DNA of 64,000 bases from Gymnodinialimonas phycosphaerae (GTDB taxonomy: Bacteria > Pseudomonadota > Alphaproteobacteria > Rhodobacterales > Rhodobacteraceae), in assembly GCF_019195455.1 (NCBI RefSeq), contig NZ_JAIMBW010000001.1, positions 2,480,001 through 2,544,000 on the forward strand, in the 5' to 3' direction. The position numbers and the translations under genes were made by a program. This document shows positions 9,117-18,254 of this stretch, in pieces (position 1 is the stretch's first letter; every line of letters begins with the position of its first letter). The notes below the pieces were generated by a model, which saw only the letters and a list, made by a program, of their open reading frames with translations, did not search any database and had not been told where the DNA came from.

Positions 9117-10117
9117 TGTCCGGTTCCAAGCAGTATCTGTTTCCAGATCGCGGTTTCATCGATCAGTGTCCATTCGCGGCGCAGGGTCGGATCGCCGGTG
9201 CCGAACGGACCCCATTCGGCGTGGCTCATTCCCATGATGTAGACGTCGGCTCCCGTCGGTCGTCCGAACCGGCCCCAGCCGGAATGCCGGCCATGGAGCG
9301 ACCAACGCAGCGCCGAGCGGGGTGGCATCAACGGATCGCTCCGGCCAATCACGTGTTCGATGCGAAACGCGGCATCGGGGAACGCCGCGCGCAGTCCCAT
9401 CCAGAATTGATCCGCCTCGGCCCAGCCCTGTGTCGTCACGTGACCCGGGTAGTGCAGCCCGACGGCCCGGTCGTAGTGGCGCGGGATCACGTCCATGTCG
9501 CCGTCCATGATGGCCTGAAGCAGCTCGGCATGCTTCGCGCCCCATGGATCGTCGTTGCCCTTGCCAACATAGGGACCGGCGACATCGTTCTCGGGCGTCA
9601 TCGGCTTGACGCAATGCTCCGGCCCGCCCTCTCGCGCGATCAGGTCTCGGGTCCAATCGACGAGGTCGAAGCCCATCTGGCGCACGACGGCCGATTGGTC
9701 GCGCACCAGCCATTCGTCGTAGACTGCGTCATCCCGGATCGCGCAATCGGCGAGGATCCTGTAGGTCAGCCGTGCGCCGGTCGGAGCGCCATACATGCCC
9801 GGCCGGGCATGGGTCGCGGTGCACACCAGCCGATGCGACGACAAGAAAGCATCCGAGGTGCTGGTCGCCCGGTCCGGGTCCTCGCACCAGATCACATCCT
9901 CGCCCAGCAGCTCGCGATCGGGAAATTCGGCCAGGGTCGCCATCGTTGCGGCGATCACCCGGCTGTTGTCGATCAGCACCGACGCAGGGGACCGGACGAT
10001 CAATCCCGGCGCGTAGCGGGTTCGCAAGGACCCGATCTTCCGGTCCTCCCAGATCTCCTTTGTGATGCCGATGATGAAATCGGGGACATCGCGCCATCGT
10101 TGTTCGAACCCGTGCAT
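9107..10117 (-). CDS. Two-domain SnoaL/NTF2-like protein, paralogue 3
   Basis: A 336-residue member of the same family. Loop motifs are RPGMYGAPTG in the first half and GWGRFGRPTG in the second. The phrase VIGRSDP before the second loop is shared with paralogue 2, and the ending IWKQILLG is shared with paralogue 1. The ATG at 10117 lies 3 bp after the stop of the LacI regulator gene, so it is the first of three SnoaL-like genes translated after the regulator. No signal peptide is seen. Function is inferred only from fold and context. Confidence 0.75.
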   Translation of the reverse strand: MHGFEQRWRDVPDFIIGITKEIWEDRKIGSLRTRYAPGLIVRSPASVLIDNSRVIAATMATLAEFPDRELLGEDVIWCEDPDRATSTSDAFLSSHRLVCTATHARPGMYGAPTGARLTYRILADCAIRDDAVYDEWLVRDQSAVVRQMGFDLVDWTRDLIAREGGPEHCVKPMTPENDVAGPYVGKGNDDPWGAKHAELLQAIMDGDMDVIPRHYDRAVGLHYPGHVTTQGWAEADQFWMGLRAAFPDAAFRIEHVIGRSDPLMPPRSALRWSLHGRHSGWGRFGRPTGADVYIMGMSHAEWGPFGTGDPTLRREWTLIDETAIWKQILLGTGQCE

Positions 10118-10120
10118 GAC

Positions 10121-11131
10121 TCAGGCTTCCTTCCTTCTTGTGCTGTTGCGTAGCACGAGTTCGCCGCGGATCGCGGTGCGTTCCGGCAGCAGGTCTCGGT
10201 CGTCGATGCGGCTCAGCAATGTCTGAACCGTCTTTGCGACCATCTTGTTGATCGGTTGGCGGTAACTGGTGAGGTCGTAGGATGGCCAGCTGGCCAGCGG
10301 CACATCATCGAAACCCACGACCCCGACATCCCCGGGAATACTGAGTTCGAGTTTGAAGCGCAGCGCATCCATGACGGCGAAGGCCATGTGATCATTCGCC
10401 ACGAAAACGGCCTCGGGACGGTTGCGGCCACTGAACATCTCGAATGCGGCGGCGCGCGCCTGCGCATAGTCGAAGCCGCCGACTTCGCGCGCGGCCAACT
10501 TGACACCGGCTTTGGCAAGCCCATCGTGAAACCCGCTTTCCCGTTGGCGCTGGGTCGAGGCGCCCTCAAACCCGGCAATATAGCCGATCTCCCGATAGCC
10601 GCATTCAACCAGATGCGTCGCCACGATCTCGCCGCCCAGTCGGTTGTCGGTGGTGACGGAGCACAACCTTTCGTCGTCCTGTTCGCGGTTGAAGAGCACG
10701 ACGGGAATGCCGTGGTCGTGGCACCGCTTGGCAAGACTGGAGGACATCGACACCGAGGCAAGGACGATCCCATCCACCTGGTAGTCGAGGATTTCCGTCA
10801 AGACGTCCTGAACGTCGCCGACAGTCGGCGACGCCATGAAAACCAGAACATGATAGCCCTCCGCCTGCAGGGCGACAGACAGCTTCTGGATCGCCTCCGG
10901 ATAGAATTGGTTGTCGAGATAGGCCACCACGAGGCCGATGATGCGGCTCTTGCCGGTGATCATGGCGCGCGCCAGCGTGTTGGGCCGATAACCCAGCTCC
11001 TTCGCGGCCTTGAGAACCTTCTTGCGCGTGCTCTCTGACGCACTTGCGCCAGGCGAAAACACCCGGCTGACCGCGGATTGGCTGACGCCCGCACGCTTGG
11101 CGACTTCGAGGGAGTTCACACGATCAGGCAT
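10121..11131 (-). CDS. LacI-family transcriptional regulator A
   Basis: A 336-residue LacI/GalR-type repressor: N-terminal helix-turn-helix with the recognition segment AGVSQSAVSRVFSP, a hinge around GYRPNTLARAM, then a periplasmic-binding-protein-like effector domain. The recognition segment is identical to that of the second LacI protein (19470-20519), so both should read the same operator, most likely TTGCATTCGAATGCAA. The start used is ATG 11131, which overlaps the SDR stop by 1 bp; the longer frame has no family features. It lies inside the operon it probably controls, giving autoregulation. The inducer is likely the imported sugar-like compound. Confidence 0.9.
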   Translation of the reverse strand: MPDRVNSLEVAKRAGVSQSAVSRVFSPGASASESTRKKVLKAAKELGYRPNTLARAMITGKSRIIGLVVAYLDNQFYPEAIQKLSVALQAEGYHVLVFMASPTVGDVQDVLTEILDYQVDGIVLASVSMSSSLAKRCHDHGIPVVLFNREQDDERLCSVTTDNRLGGEIVATHLVECGYREIGYIAGFEGASTQRQRESGFHDGLAKAGVKLAAREVGGFDYAQARAAAFEMFSGRNRPEAVFVANDHMAFAVMDALRFKLELSIPGDVGVVGFDDVPLASWPSYDLTSYRQPINKMVAKTVQTLLSRIDDRDLLPERTAIRGELVLRNSTRRKEA

Positions 11132-11886
11132 CAGTCGGCCGTCCAACCCCCGTCCACGAGAAGAGACGTTCCAGTGACCAGTGCCGCAGCGTCCGAAGCG
11201 AGGTAGAGCACTGCGCCCATGATATCTTCGACCTCGCCTATGCGCCCAAGCTTGATCTTCTCCGCGATCCACTGCGCGCGCTTAGGGTTGTCGAAGGTCG
11301 CGGCCGTCAGCGGCGTCCGGATGAAGGTCGGGCAGACGGTGTTGATGCGGATACCCTTTGGCCCCCATTCCACTGCCATCGACTTCACCATGCCTTCCAA
11401 TCCATGCTTGGAGGCGGCGTAGACGGCGCGGTCGATCCCGCCGACATGGCCCATCTGGCTGCTGATGTGAATGATCGAACCACCGCCGGCCATCCGTGCC
11501 GCCGTTCGAGAGGACAGGAAATACGCCGCCCGCAGGTTCAGCCCCATCACCGCATCAAAATCCTCTGGGGTCGTGTCGAGCGCCGGGGAATGGCGTGCCA
11601 TGCCGGCCGAATTGACCACGATGCCGAACGCGGCCTGTCCAGCCAACGCCGCTTCGAGGGCCGGAAGATCGCCCATGTCGAGCACCAGCATCTCTACTGA
11701 GTGCCCCGCGTCGCCAAGGGCGCTGACGGTGGCCTGTAAGCGATCCGCCCCGCGCGCCGCGCACACTACATGCGCCCCGGCCTCGGCCAACGCGACGGCG
11801 CAGGCCTGGCCTATGCCCGAAGAGGCACCGGTCACGAGGGCGCGGCGTCCGTCGAGCCGGAAGCTTGGGGTCCGTGGCAGGTTCAC
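11131..11886 (-). CDS. Short-chain dehydrogenase/reductase (SDR)
   Basis: A 251-residue classical SDR. The NAD(P)-binding motif TGASSGIG lies near residues 19-26, and the catalytic YAASK motif follows in the second half. The C-terminus LVDGGWTAD is typical. The best start is GTG 11886: it makes a GTGA overlap with the HisD-like gene and begins just before the Rossmann fold, whereas the long upstream frame is a shadow. It probably oxidises or reduces a hydroxyl or keto group of the imported compound, working with the neighbouring HisD-like enzyme. Confidence 0.9.
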   Translation of the reverse strand: MNLPRTPSFRLDGRRALVTGASSGIGQACAVALAEAGAHVVCAARGADRLQATVSALGDAGHSVEMLVLDMGDLPALEAALAGQAAFGIVVNSAGMARHSPALDTTPEDFDAVMGLNLRAAYFLSSRTAARMAGGGSIIHISSQMGHVGGIDRAVYAASKHGLEGMVKSMAVEWGPKGIRINTVCPTFIRTPLTAATFDNPKRAQWIAEKIKLGRIGEVEDIMGAVLYLASDAAALVTGTSLLVDGGWTAD

Positions 11887-13214
11887 TCCGCCGCCTCCCT
11901 GTGGGGCGCGCCCTCGCCATAGGGGACGTTGACACCGCCGTAGCGGCGCACACGGATATTGCATTGCTCCGCGTGCCCCACGAAACCCTCCAACATGCAC
12001 AGGCGCGAGCCGTATTCGCCGATCATGGTCGCGGCTTCGTCCGTCAGCACTTTCTGGTAGGAGTGGGTTTTCAGGAACTTGCCGACCCAAAGACCACCGG
12101 TATACCGCCCGGCCTTTTTCGTCGGTAGCGTGTGGTTGGTGCCGATGACCTTGTCACCATTGGCCACGTTGGTACGAGGCCCAAGGAACAGCGCGCCGTA
12201 GCAGGTCATGTGCTCGAGGAACCAGTCGTCGCGGTCGGTCATCACTTGGACATGCTCGGACGCGATATCGTCGGCGACCGCCAGCATCTCGTCATAGGTG
12301 TCGCAGACGATGACCTCGCCGTATTCTTCCCAACTGGTGCGGGCGGTGTCGGCGGTGGGCAGGATCGCCAGCAGGCGCTCGATCTCGGCCATGGTATCGC
12401 GGGCGAGCCGTTCGGAATTGGTCAGCAGCACGCAGGGGCTGTTGTAGCCATGCTCGGCCTGGCCCAGCAGGTCGGTGGCGCAAAGCTCGGCGTCAGCCGC
12501 GGTCTCGTCCGCGATGACCATTGTCTCGGTCGGACCGGCGAAGAGGTCGATGCCCACGCGCCCGAACAGTTGCCGCTTGGCCTCGGCGACGAAGGCATTG
12601 CCTGGGCCCACCAGCATGTGCACCGGCTCGATCGTTTCGGTGCCGATCGCCATGGCGCCGACGGCCTGGATGCCGCCCATCACGTAGATCTCGTGCGCGC
12701 CGCCCAGATGCATGGCGGCGATCACCGCCGGGTTTGGCTCGCCCTTGAAGGGCGGCGTCGCGGCGATGATGCGCGGTACACCCGCCACAGCGGCGGTGGC
12801 AACCGACATGTGCGCCGAGGCGACCATCGGGAACTTGCCGCCCGGCACGTAGCAGCCCACCGATTGGACGGGGATGTTCTTGTGACCGAGGATGACGCCG
12901 GGCAGCGTCTCCACCTCGATATCGAGCATCGAGTCGCGCTGCGCCTTTGCGAAGTTGCGGACCTGTTCCTGGGCGAAGCGGATATCGGCCATCTCGCGGT
13001 CGCTGACGCGCGCGATCAGCGCTGCGATCTCATCGTCGCTCAGCCGGTAGCTTTCGCGGTCGTACTTGTCGAATTTCAACGACATCTCGCGCACGGCGGC
13101 GTCGCCATGTCGCTCGATATCCGCCAGCGCAGACTCCACGATAGCTCGGGTATTGGCGTCGTCCTCCGCCCGCTCGTCGGCTGGCTTGCCGTGCTTCAGG
13201 TATGTGACGCTCAT
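11883..13214 (-). CDS. Histidinol-dehydrogenase-family dehydrogenase (HpsN-like), second copy
   Basis: A 443-residue HisD homologue. Zinc ligand positions Q252 and H255 (LLGQAEHG) and the [21 protein letters not shown] region are present. It resembles the catabolic HpsN group of alcohol-to-acid dehydrogenases more than biosynthetic HisD. It is only moderately similar to the copy at 3067, so this is not a recent duplication. It sits between the transporter ATPase and the SDR in the long operon, which points to stepwise oxidation of the imported compound in the cytoplasm. Confidence 0.85.
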   Translation of the reverse strand: MSVTYLKHGKPADERAEDDANTRAIVESALADIERHGDAAVREMSLKFDKYDRESYRLSDDEIAALIARVSDREMADIRFAQEQVRNFAKAQRDSMLDIEVETLPGVILGHKNIPVQSVGCYVPGGKFPMVASAHMSVATAAVAGVPRIIAATPPFKGEPNPAVIAAMHLGGAHEIYVMGGIQAVGAMAIGTETIEPVHMLVGPGNAFVAEAKRQLFGRVGIDLFAGPTETMVIADETAADAELCATDLLGQAEHGYNSPCVLLTNSERLARDTMAEIERLLAILPTADTARTSWEEYGEVIVCDTYDEMLAVADDIASEHVQVMTDRDDWFLEHMTCYGALFLGPRTNVANGDKVIGTNHTLPTKKAGRYTGGLWVGKFLKTHSYQKVLTDEAATMIGEYGSRLCMLEGFVGHAEQCNIRVRRYGGVNVPYGEGAPHREAAE

Positions 13215-13311
13215 TTCTTAAACCTTTCTTGTGACCTGCGGCGAAACCTGCAGGACGCCGGGTGCCGCTGCCCTTGGTCCTTCCAATCACCTTTGGCGGC
13301 TCGGGGCCTCT

Positions 13312-14367
13312 TCATCCGTGTGCGACCACGGCACCGGAAACCGTATCGAACAGGTGACAGATGTTCGAAGGGATGCGGGCGTTGACGGTTTCCCCGATCT
13401 CGGCGCGGTATTCCTTGTTGGTCTTGATCGACACGAGCGCACCGCCGAGTCGCCAGGTGATCATGGACGCCTCGCCCAAGAGTTCGATGGAATAAACCGG
13501 GGCCGAGATGTTGCCGGGCCCTTCGATGATCTCGGCGTCCTCGGCGCGGAAGCCCAGGGTGATGTTGCCCGACACGTCGGTCGGCAGCCCTTCAACGCGG
13601 ATGCCTTCGCCCTGAAAGACGCCATCCTTCAGAGTGCCTTCCACGAGGTTCATGGCAGGTGAGCCGATGAAGCTTGCCACGAAGGTATTGGCGGGGTTGT
13701 CGTATATCTCGGTCGGCGTTCCGACCTGCTGGATCTTGCCGGCATTCATCACCACCACGCGGTCGGCGAGCGTCATCGCCTCGATCTGGTCATGGGTCAC
13801 GTAGACCGTTGTCACCTTCAGCTTGGATTGCAGGTTCTTGATCTGCGCCCGGGTCGAGACCCGCAGCTTGGCGTCGAGGTTGGAGAGCGGTTCATCCATC
13901 AAGAAGACGGTCGGCTTGCGCACGATGGCGCGTCCAAGGGCCACGCGCTGGCGCTGACCGCCGGACAGCTCGGCCGGTCGGCGGTGCATGAAATCCTCCA
14001 ACTCGACCATACGGACCGCCCGCATCACCATATCGTCATGCTGTTCACGCGGAACCTTCCGCACCCGAAGCGGAAACCGGATATTCTCGTAGACGCTCAG
14101 GTTCGGGTAGAGCCCGTAGGACTGGAACACCATGGAGATGTCACGATCCTTGGGTTCCAGCTTGTTGACGACCCTGTCTCCGAGCAAGATCTCCCCGTCG
14201 GTCACATCCTCCAGCCCTGCGATCATGCGCATGGTGGTGGACTTGCCGCAGCCCGAGGGCCCAAGCAGAACAAGGAATTCCTGGTCGGCGATGTCGAGGT
14301 CGAAATTTTCGACGCCGACAAAGGTCCCCCAGCGCTTGTTTACATTCTTGAGTTGCAATCTGGCCAT
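13312..14367 (-). CDS. Sugar ABC transporter ATP-binding protein (MalK/UgpC type)
   Basis: A 351-residue ATPase. Walker A is GPSGCGKST (36-44), the signature is LSGGQRQR, Walker B is FLMDEP, and a C-terminal regulatory TOBE-type domain follows from about residue 240. The ATG at 14367 has GGAGG seven bases upstream; the longer frame is a shadow. It follows its two permease genes with a 13-bp gap. The second permease/binding-protein set of the island (22847-26082) has no ATPase, so this protein probably energises both importers, as MalK-type ATPases are known to do. Confidence 0.95.
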   Translation of the reverse strand: MARLQLKNVNKRWGTFVGVENFDLDIADQEFLVLLGPSGCGKSTTMRMIAGLEDVTDGEILLGDRVVNKLEPKDRDISMVFQSYGLYPNLSVYENIRFPLRVRKVPREQHDDMVMRAVRMVELEDFMHRRPAELSGGQRQRVALGRAIVRKPTVFLMDEPLSNLDAKLRVSTRAQIKNLQSKLKVTTVYVTHDQIEAMTLADRVVVMNAGKIQQVGTPTEIYDNPANTFVASFIGSPAMNLVEGTLKDGVFQGEGIRVEGLPTDVSGNITLGFRAEDAEIIEGPGNISAPVYSIELLGEASMITWRLGGALVSIKTNKEYRAEIGETVNARIPSNICHLFDTVSGAVVAHG

Positions 14368-14380
14368 GGAAAGCCTCCCT

Positions 14381-15262
14381 TTATCCTTTGACGGCGCCAG
14401 CTGTGAGACCGCTGACGATCTGGCGCTGGAAAAACAGAATGAGCACGAAGAGCGGCACGATCGCCGAAACAACGGCCGCGACCGCATACATGACCTTGCC
14501 GTCCGCCTGGGTCGATCCGAGGAAGGCGTTGAGCCGCGGGATCATCGTGTAATTGTCCGACGACAGCAGCATCGAGGTCACGGTGAAGTCGTTGTAGGCC
14601 AGCAGGAAGCTGAACAGGCCCGTTGTCACCACGCCCGGCCACATGACCGGGATGATCGCCAGGCGGAATGCCTGGAACCGGGTGCAACCGTCGACCATCG
14701 CCGCCTCGTCCAGATCCTTCGGGATCGACAGGAAGAAGCTGTGCAGCATCCAAAGGGTGAAGGGCTGGTTGATCGCCACCAGAACGATGATGGTCGTGGG
14801 CAGATAGCCCCAGATGTTCAACTCGAAGAACGGCAGCAGGTAGCCCGAGACCAGCGTGACATGGGGCATGGCGCGGAAGACCAGAGCCGCCATCAGCAGC
14901 CAGAAGGTGTACTTGAAACCCGACCGCGCCAACGCGTAGCCGCCGAGCGTGCCGATGGTCAGCGAGATGGCCACGACCGAGACCGTGACGATCGCGGTAT
15001 TGATCACCGCCCGCCAGAATTCCTCCTCGATCCAGGCGCCGAAATAGCCCGATCCGGTGAAGGCGCTTCCGTACTGGCGCTCCGTGACCGGCCCGGTGAG
15101 GACATTCATCCAGTCGGCGCGAGAGAAGAAGTCGCCTTCGGCCTTGAAGCTGCCCCACATCGTCCAGAGGAACGGAAACGCGGCAATGACCAGCCAGACC
15201 ACCACGAAGGCGGTTGAAAGCACGACCAGGGATGGCGGCTTGCGATTTGCGAGACTTGACAT
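14381..15262 (-). CDS. Sugar ABC transporter permease A2 (MalG type)
   Basis: A 293-residue inner-membrane permease with about six transmembrane helices. The cytoplasmic EAA loop DEAAMVDGCTRFQAF contacts the ATPase. It belongs to the MalG/CUT1 group. It is closely similar to the permease at 22847-23728, down to the C-terminal VSGLTAGAVKG. It is the third gene of the operon and lies 13 bp after the MalF-type partner. Confidence 0.93.
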   Translation of the reverse strand: MSSLANRKPPSLVVLSTAFVVVWLVIAAFPFLWTMWGSFKAEGDFFSRADWMNVLTGPVTERQYGSAFTGSGYFGAWIEEEFWRAVINTAIVTVSVVAISLTIGTLGGYALARSGFKYTFWLLMAALVFRAMPHVTLVSGYLLPFFELNIWGYLPTTIIVLVAINQPFTLWMLHSFFLSIPKDLDEAAMVDGCTRFQAFRLAIIPVMWPGVVTTGLFSFLLAYNDFTVTSMLLSSDNYTMIPRLNAFLGSTQADGKVMYAVAAVVSAIVPLFVLILFFQRQIVSGLTAGAVKG

Positions 15263-15275
15263 GAACGCCTCCCCT

Positions 15276-16304
15276 TCAGGCCTTGCGGTTGAATTCGCGC
15301 CAATTGCGGCGCAGCACCGGCATCAACAAAATGATGACCCCGAGGATGGTAAGCATCGACGTCGCCGCGGCTGACCCGAAAAGCGGGGATTCCGCGGCGC
15401 GCAGGTCGCTGTAGATCAGGTAGCTGAGTGACGTGGCGCTGGCCGCTGCCGAGAAGCCGATGATCGGCTCGAAGACCCGGAAATTGTCCATCAGCTGCAT
15501 CAGCGCGATGAAGGTCGCAAGCGGCATGAGATATGGCACGGTCACGAAGCGGATCCGTTCCCAGCGACTGGCGCCATCGACCATGGCAGACTCCAGCGTG
15601 TCCTGCGGCACGGTCTGCAGCCCCGCGTAGAAGACAACGAACGCGAACGGCGCAGAATGCCAGACCCCGTAGACGAACAGCGTGATCCAGGTGAGCGTGA
15701 CGGAGGCTTTCAGCGAAAGGTTCGGATCGCTGAAAATCGCCTGCAGAGCGGCCCCGATCACACCGCGCGAGTCGATCATCCAGAACAGGACGAGTGACCC
15801 CACCAAGGGCGTCACGATCATCGGCAGCAACGAGAAGAAGATGACCGGTCCCTTCAACATCTTGGGGATCGAATTCACGACGACGGCAATCACGAACCCG
15901 AGCAGGATCACCAGAGGTGTCACGATGATTGTGTAGGCGATCGTGAAGATGAGGGCCTTGTAGAAGGGCAGGTTCATGATCCTGTTGCGGATCTCGCCGA
16001 AATTCTCGCTGGAGGCGACGATTTCTGAAATCTCGTCGAAGGCAAGGTGACTGGAATTGGTGTAGGTTCCCAGGCCGTTGAACCTGCCGGCGGGCTGTTC
16101 TTCCCGTAGCTGCGCCATCGCTGCGCCATCGACGCTGACATCGGCGGTGCAACCGAACGGACCGCAAGTTTCCGTCTGGATCATGATCTGTTCGTGTTCG
16201 ATGAAAAGCGACTGATATCCGACCGAGAAGATCGGGATCGCGATAAACAGGATCATCGCCAGAAGTGATGGCCAGATGAAGGCGAGGAAGGTCTTGTGCG
16301 GCAT
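15276..16304 (-). CDS. Sugar ABC transporter permease A1 (MalF type)
   Basis: A 342-residue permease with an N-terminal transmembrane helix, a periplasmic loop of about 90 residues (EHEQIMIQTETCGPFGC and onward) and then the usual permease core. Such a periplasmic domain is typical of MalF-type proteins. The paralogue at 23752-24780 has the same length and the same EEQPAGRFNGL stretch. It is separated from the binding-protein gene by 121 bp containing a strong inverted repeat. Confidence 0.93.
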   Translation of the reverse strand: MPHKTFLAFIWPSLLAMILFIAIPIFSVGYQSLFIEHEQIMIQTETCGPFGCTADVSVDGAAMAQLREEQPAGRFNGLGTYTNSSHLAFDEISEIVASSENFGEIRNRIMNLPFYKALIFTIAYTIIVTPLVILLGFVIAVVVNSIPKMLKGPVIFFSLLPMIVTPLVGSLVLFWMIDSRGVIGAALQAIFSDPNLSLKASVTLTWITLFVYGVWHSAPFAFVVFYAGLQTVPQDTLESAMVDGASRWERIRFVTVPYLMPLATFIALMQLMDNFRVFEPIIGFSAAASATSLSYLIYSDLRAAESPLFGSAAATSMLTILGVIILLMPVLRRNWREFNRKA

Positions 16305-16391
16305 GGCTAACCCCTTGGCCGCGACGTCCCTTGACGCGGCTCCACCCCAGCATGACCGGCGAACGATCCGGTCGGAACCAGGAGATGTGAA

Positions 16392-16413
16392 GGGGCGGCC
16401 CGCAGGCCGCCCC
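16392..16413 (-). promoter_or_regulatory. Stem-loop between binding-protein and permease genes
   Basis: A perfect 9-bp inverted repeat, GGGGCGGCC/GGCCGCCCC with a 4-base loop, lies 12 bp after the stop of the binding-protein gene and before the permease. There is no T-run, so it is more likely an mRNA-stabilising or attenuating hairpin that keeps binding-protein expression high than a full terminator. Confidence 0.7.
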
Positions 16414-16425
16414 TCGCGGATGTGT

Positions 16426-17664
16426 TCAATTCAGAAAGCCCGCTTCGGTTGCTGCGGTCCGGTAGGCAGCGGACACGTCAGCAAGTGCCTGCTCTGCGCT
16501 TTCGCTGCCCTGAAGGTATTCGGCGAGGTTGTCGCCGAGCGCGGTATGCAAAAGCCCCATGAAGGGCAGCATCGGGTAGGGCCGAGCGCCATTCTGCAAG
16601 TTGGAGACCACACCAACTGCTGCCGGTGTCGGCTCATACCCGTCGATGAGCCACACTGCGGATTCGGCGTTCTCGGCCATCATCTCGGGCGAGATGCCGT
16701 TCATCATGGCGATGAACGAGGCTTCCGCGTCCTCGTCCGAGATATTGCGGGCGATCGTGAAGCCATCCCACCAGAGCGCGGCACCCGGGATCGTGTTGCC
16801 CCCGACGAACAGGGCGTGGCTGAAGCGCGTGTCCGCTGCGACATCGGGATCGGAAGCGTCCGGACCGATGATTTCGCCGGCGCGGCTGCCCCAGCCGATG
16901 GCGATGGCGTTTTCACCCGCCTCCCAGATCGGCGCAGTCGTGTTGCTGTCGAAGGTCGCCCAATCGCCATCCATGAAGGAGACCATCTCGCGCAATGTTT
17001 CGAGCACGAGAAGGGACTCCTCGTTGTCGATATTCAGCTCGGCCGTGCCCGGAACGAAGAGGTCGTTGCCGGTGCCGAGATACATGTTCACGAATTCCGC
17101 GGCGATGTTCCAGCCCGGCGCCATGTTCGAGGCAATGGGGTTCTCGAGAACACCGGCTTCGCGCAGGGCGGCCGCGGCGGCAAGCATTTCCTCGTAGGTC
17201 GTCGGCACCTCGATGCCATTCTCGGCAAGGATGCTCTCGCGGTAATAGAGGTGCTGCGCGTTGGCCATGAACGCGATTGCCATGATCCGTCCGTCGACAC
17301 GGATCAGCTGGCTTTCCTGCAGCTGTTGACCATGCTCGGCCACGAGGTCGTCCAGAGGACGGATGAGGTCTGCATTCAGCAGCGGAACGACGGAGTTCGT
17401 CGCGACAATGGCGACGGTATAGGTTGCCGGGTCGATGGACAGCGCCGGCACCTGGATGTTCTTGTGTTCTTCCGTGTGATTTGACGTCACCGTTACGGTG
17501 TCCGATGCGCACTGCCCGGCCCATTCCGTCACTGCACGCAGTGCCGCGAAATCGTTTCCGAGAATGTCCACGCGCCCGGTTTCGATGCCGCAATCCGCGA
17601 GCGCACCACCACCGGATGCTATCAGCGCCGCAGCCGCGACAGTGGCTTTGAGGGTATAGTTCAT
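16426..17664 (-). CDS. Sugar ABC transporter substrate-binding protein A
   Basis: A 412-residue secreted binding protein: the first ~23 residues form a signal peptide ending in GGALA before DCG. The rest fits the extracellular solute-binding family 1 of sugar importers. The paralogue at 24841-26082 is similar throughout, for example in EVPTTYEEMLAAA and WLIDGYEPTPAAVG. The ATG at 17664 was chosen because it precedes the signal peptide. It is the first gene of the 13-gene operon and is transcribed from the region containing the operator-like site at 17786. It captures the inducing compound in the periplasm. Confidence 0.93.
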   Translation of the reverse strand: MNYTLKATVAAAALIASGGGALADCGIETGRVDILGNDFAALRAVTEWAGQCASDTVTVTSNHTEEHKNIQVPALSIDPATYTVAIVATNSVVPLLNADLIRPLDDLVAEHGQQLQESQLIRVDGRIMAIAFMANAQHLYYRESILAENGIEVPTTYEEMLAAAAALREAGVLENPIASNMAPGWNIAAEFVNMYLGTGNDLFVPGTAELNIDNEESLLVLETLREMVSFMDGDWATFDSNTTAPIWEAGENAIAIGWGSRAGEIIGPDASDPDVAADTRFSHALFVGGNTIPGAALWWDGFTIARNISDEDAEASFIAMMNGISPEMMAENAESAVWLIDGYEPTPAAVGVVSNLQNGARPYPMLPFMGLLHTALGDNLAEYLQGSESAEQALADVSAAYRTAATEAGFLN

Positions 17665-17785
17665 TTCCGTCTCCCCGTTGGAAATCTGCGCATTTCTGTG
17701 CCCCGCGAACGGATGGCGCGCGCATTGACTTTCGACCGTCTTCGAGTCGGGCCAATCGCCCACTCGGGAGTTAAACTAGTAGATT

Positions 17786-17801
17786 TTGACTACGAATGCA
17801 A
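17786..17801 (-). promoter_or_regulatory. LacI-type operator before the importer operon
   Basis: TTGACTACGAATGCAA matches the palindrome TTGCATTCGAATGCAA at 13 of 16 positions, with a perfect right half. It lies 122 bp upstream of the binding-protein start at 17664. Confidence 0.6.
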
Positions 17802-18176
17802 TATCCTTGAGAATGTGGCTGGCTGGTCGGAAAGGTGCTCTGGCCCCACCACAACACGCGGCACGACCCCAACGAAGATCACGCGCCGACAAAACGGCGA
17901 CGCAGCGGTAGGCAAAGGCCGATGCAGTGACGCGCACATTGGTTCGCACGTCCGGGCGCATGGATGGCACCGGAAGAAGAAAGCACCGCAATTACTCGTA
18001 ACTGCGGCGATATACCGGCGCTCAATGCGCAGGTTCTCCGAGGCGGATCGGAAGCGGGGCTCATTCCGTTGATGCTAGCCCGATCCGGAAACCACACCGC
18101 CCAACTGACGTTCCCAGTTTGCTGAGCGCAAGCCCCGCTGCTGCTGACCGCCTCAGAGCAGCGCTGCGATTCGGTA

Positions 18177-18192
18177 TTGCAATGGTATGCAA
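18177..18192 (+). promoter_or_regulatory. LacI-type operator, distal site
   Basis: TTGCAATGGTATGCAA matches the palindrome at 13 of 16 positions and keeps both outer TTGCA/TGCAA arms. It lies 27 bp (centre to centre) before the next site at 18204. Confidence 0.6.
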
Positions 18193-18203
18193 TTGATGCT
18201 CGA

Positions 18204-18219
18204 TTGCATTCGAATTTAT
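18204..18219 (+). promoter_or_regulatory. LacI-type operator, proximal site
   Basis: TTGCATTCGAATTTAT matches the palindrome at 13 of 16 positions. It lies 35 bp before the start at 18255, a position that would block transcription. Confidence 0.7.
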
Positions 18220-18254
18220 GGATTCAGGACATCGAACAGGAAAGGAGGCCCGCG

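Larger units (their letters stand above)
17665..18254. other. Divergent control region between importer operon and SnoaL-like gene
   Basis: No gene of its own. It separates two divergent transcription units and holds three operator-like palindromes at 17786-17801, 18177-18192 and 18204-18219. Read on the minus strand, the first one contains a possible -35 box TTGCAT with a weak -10 (TAGTTT) 17 bases further on, so a repressor there would cover the promoter of the importer operon. Confidence 0.6.
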
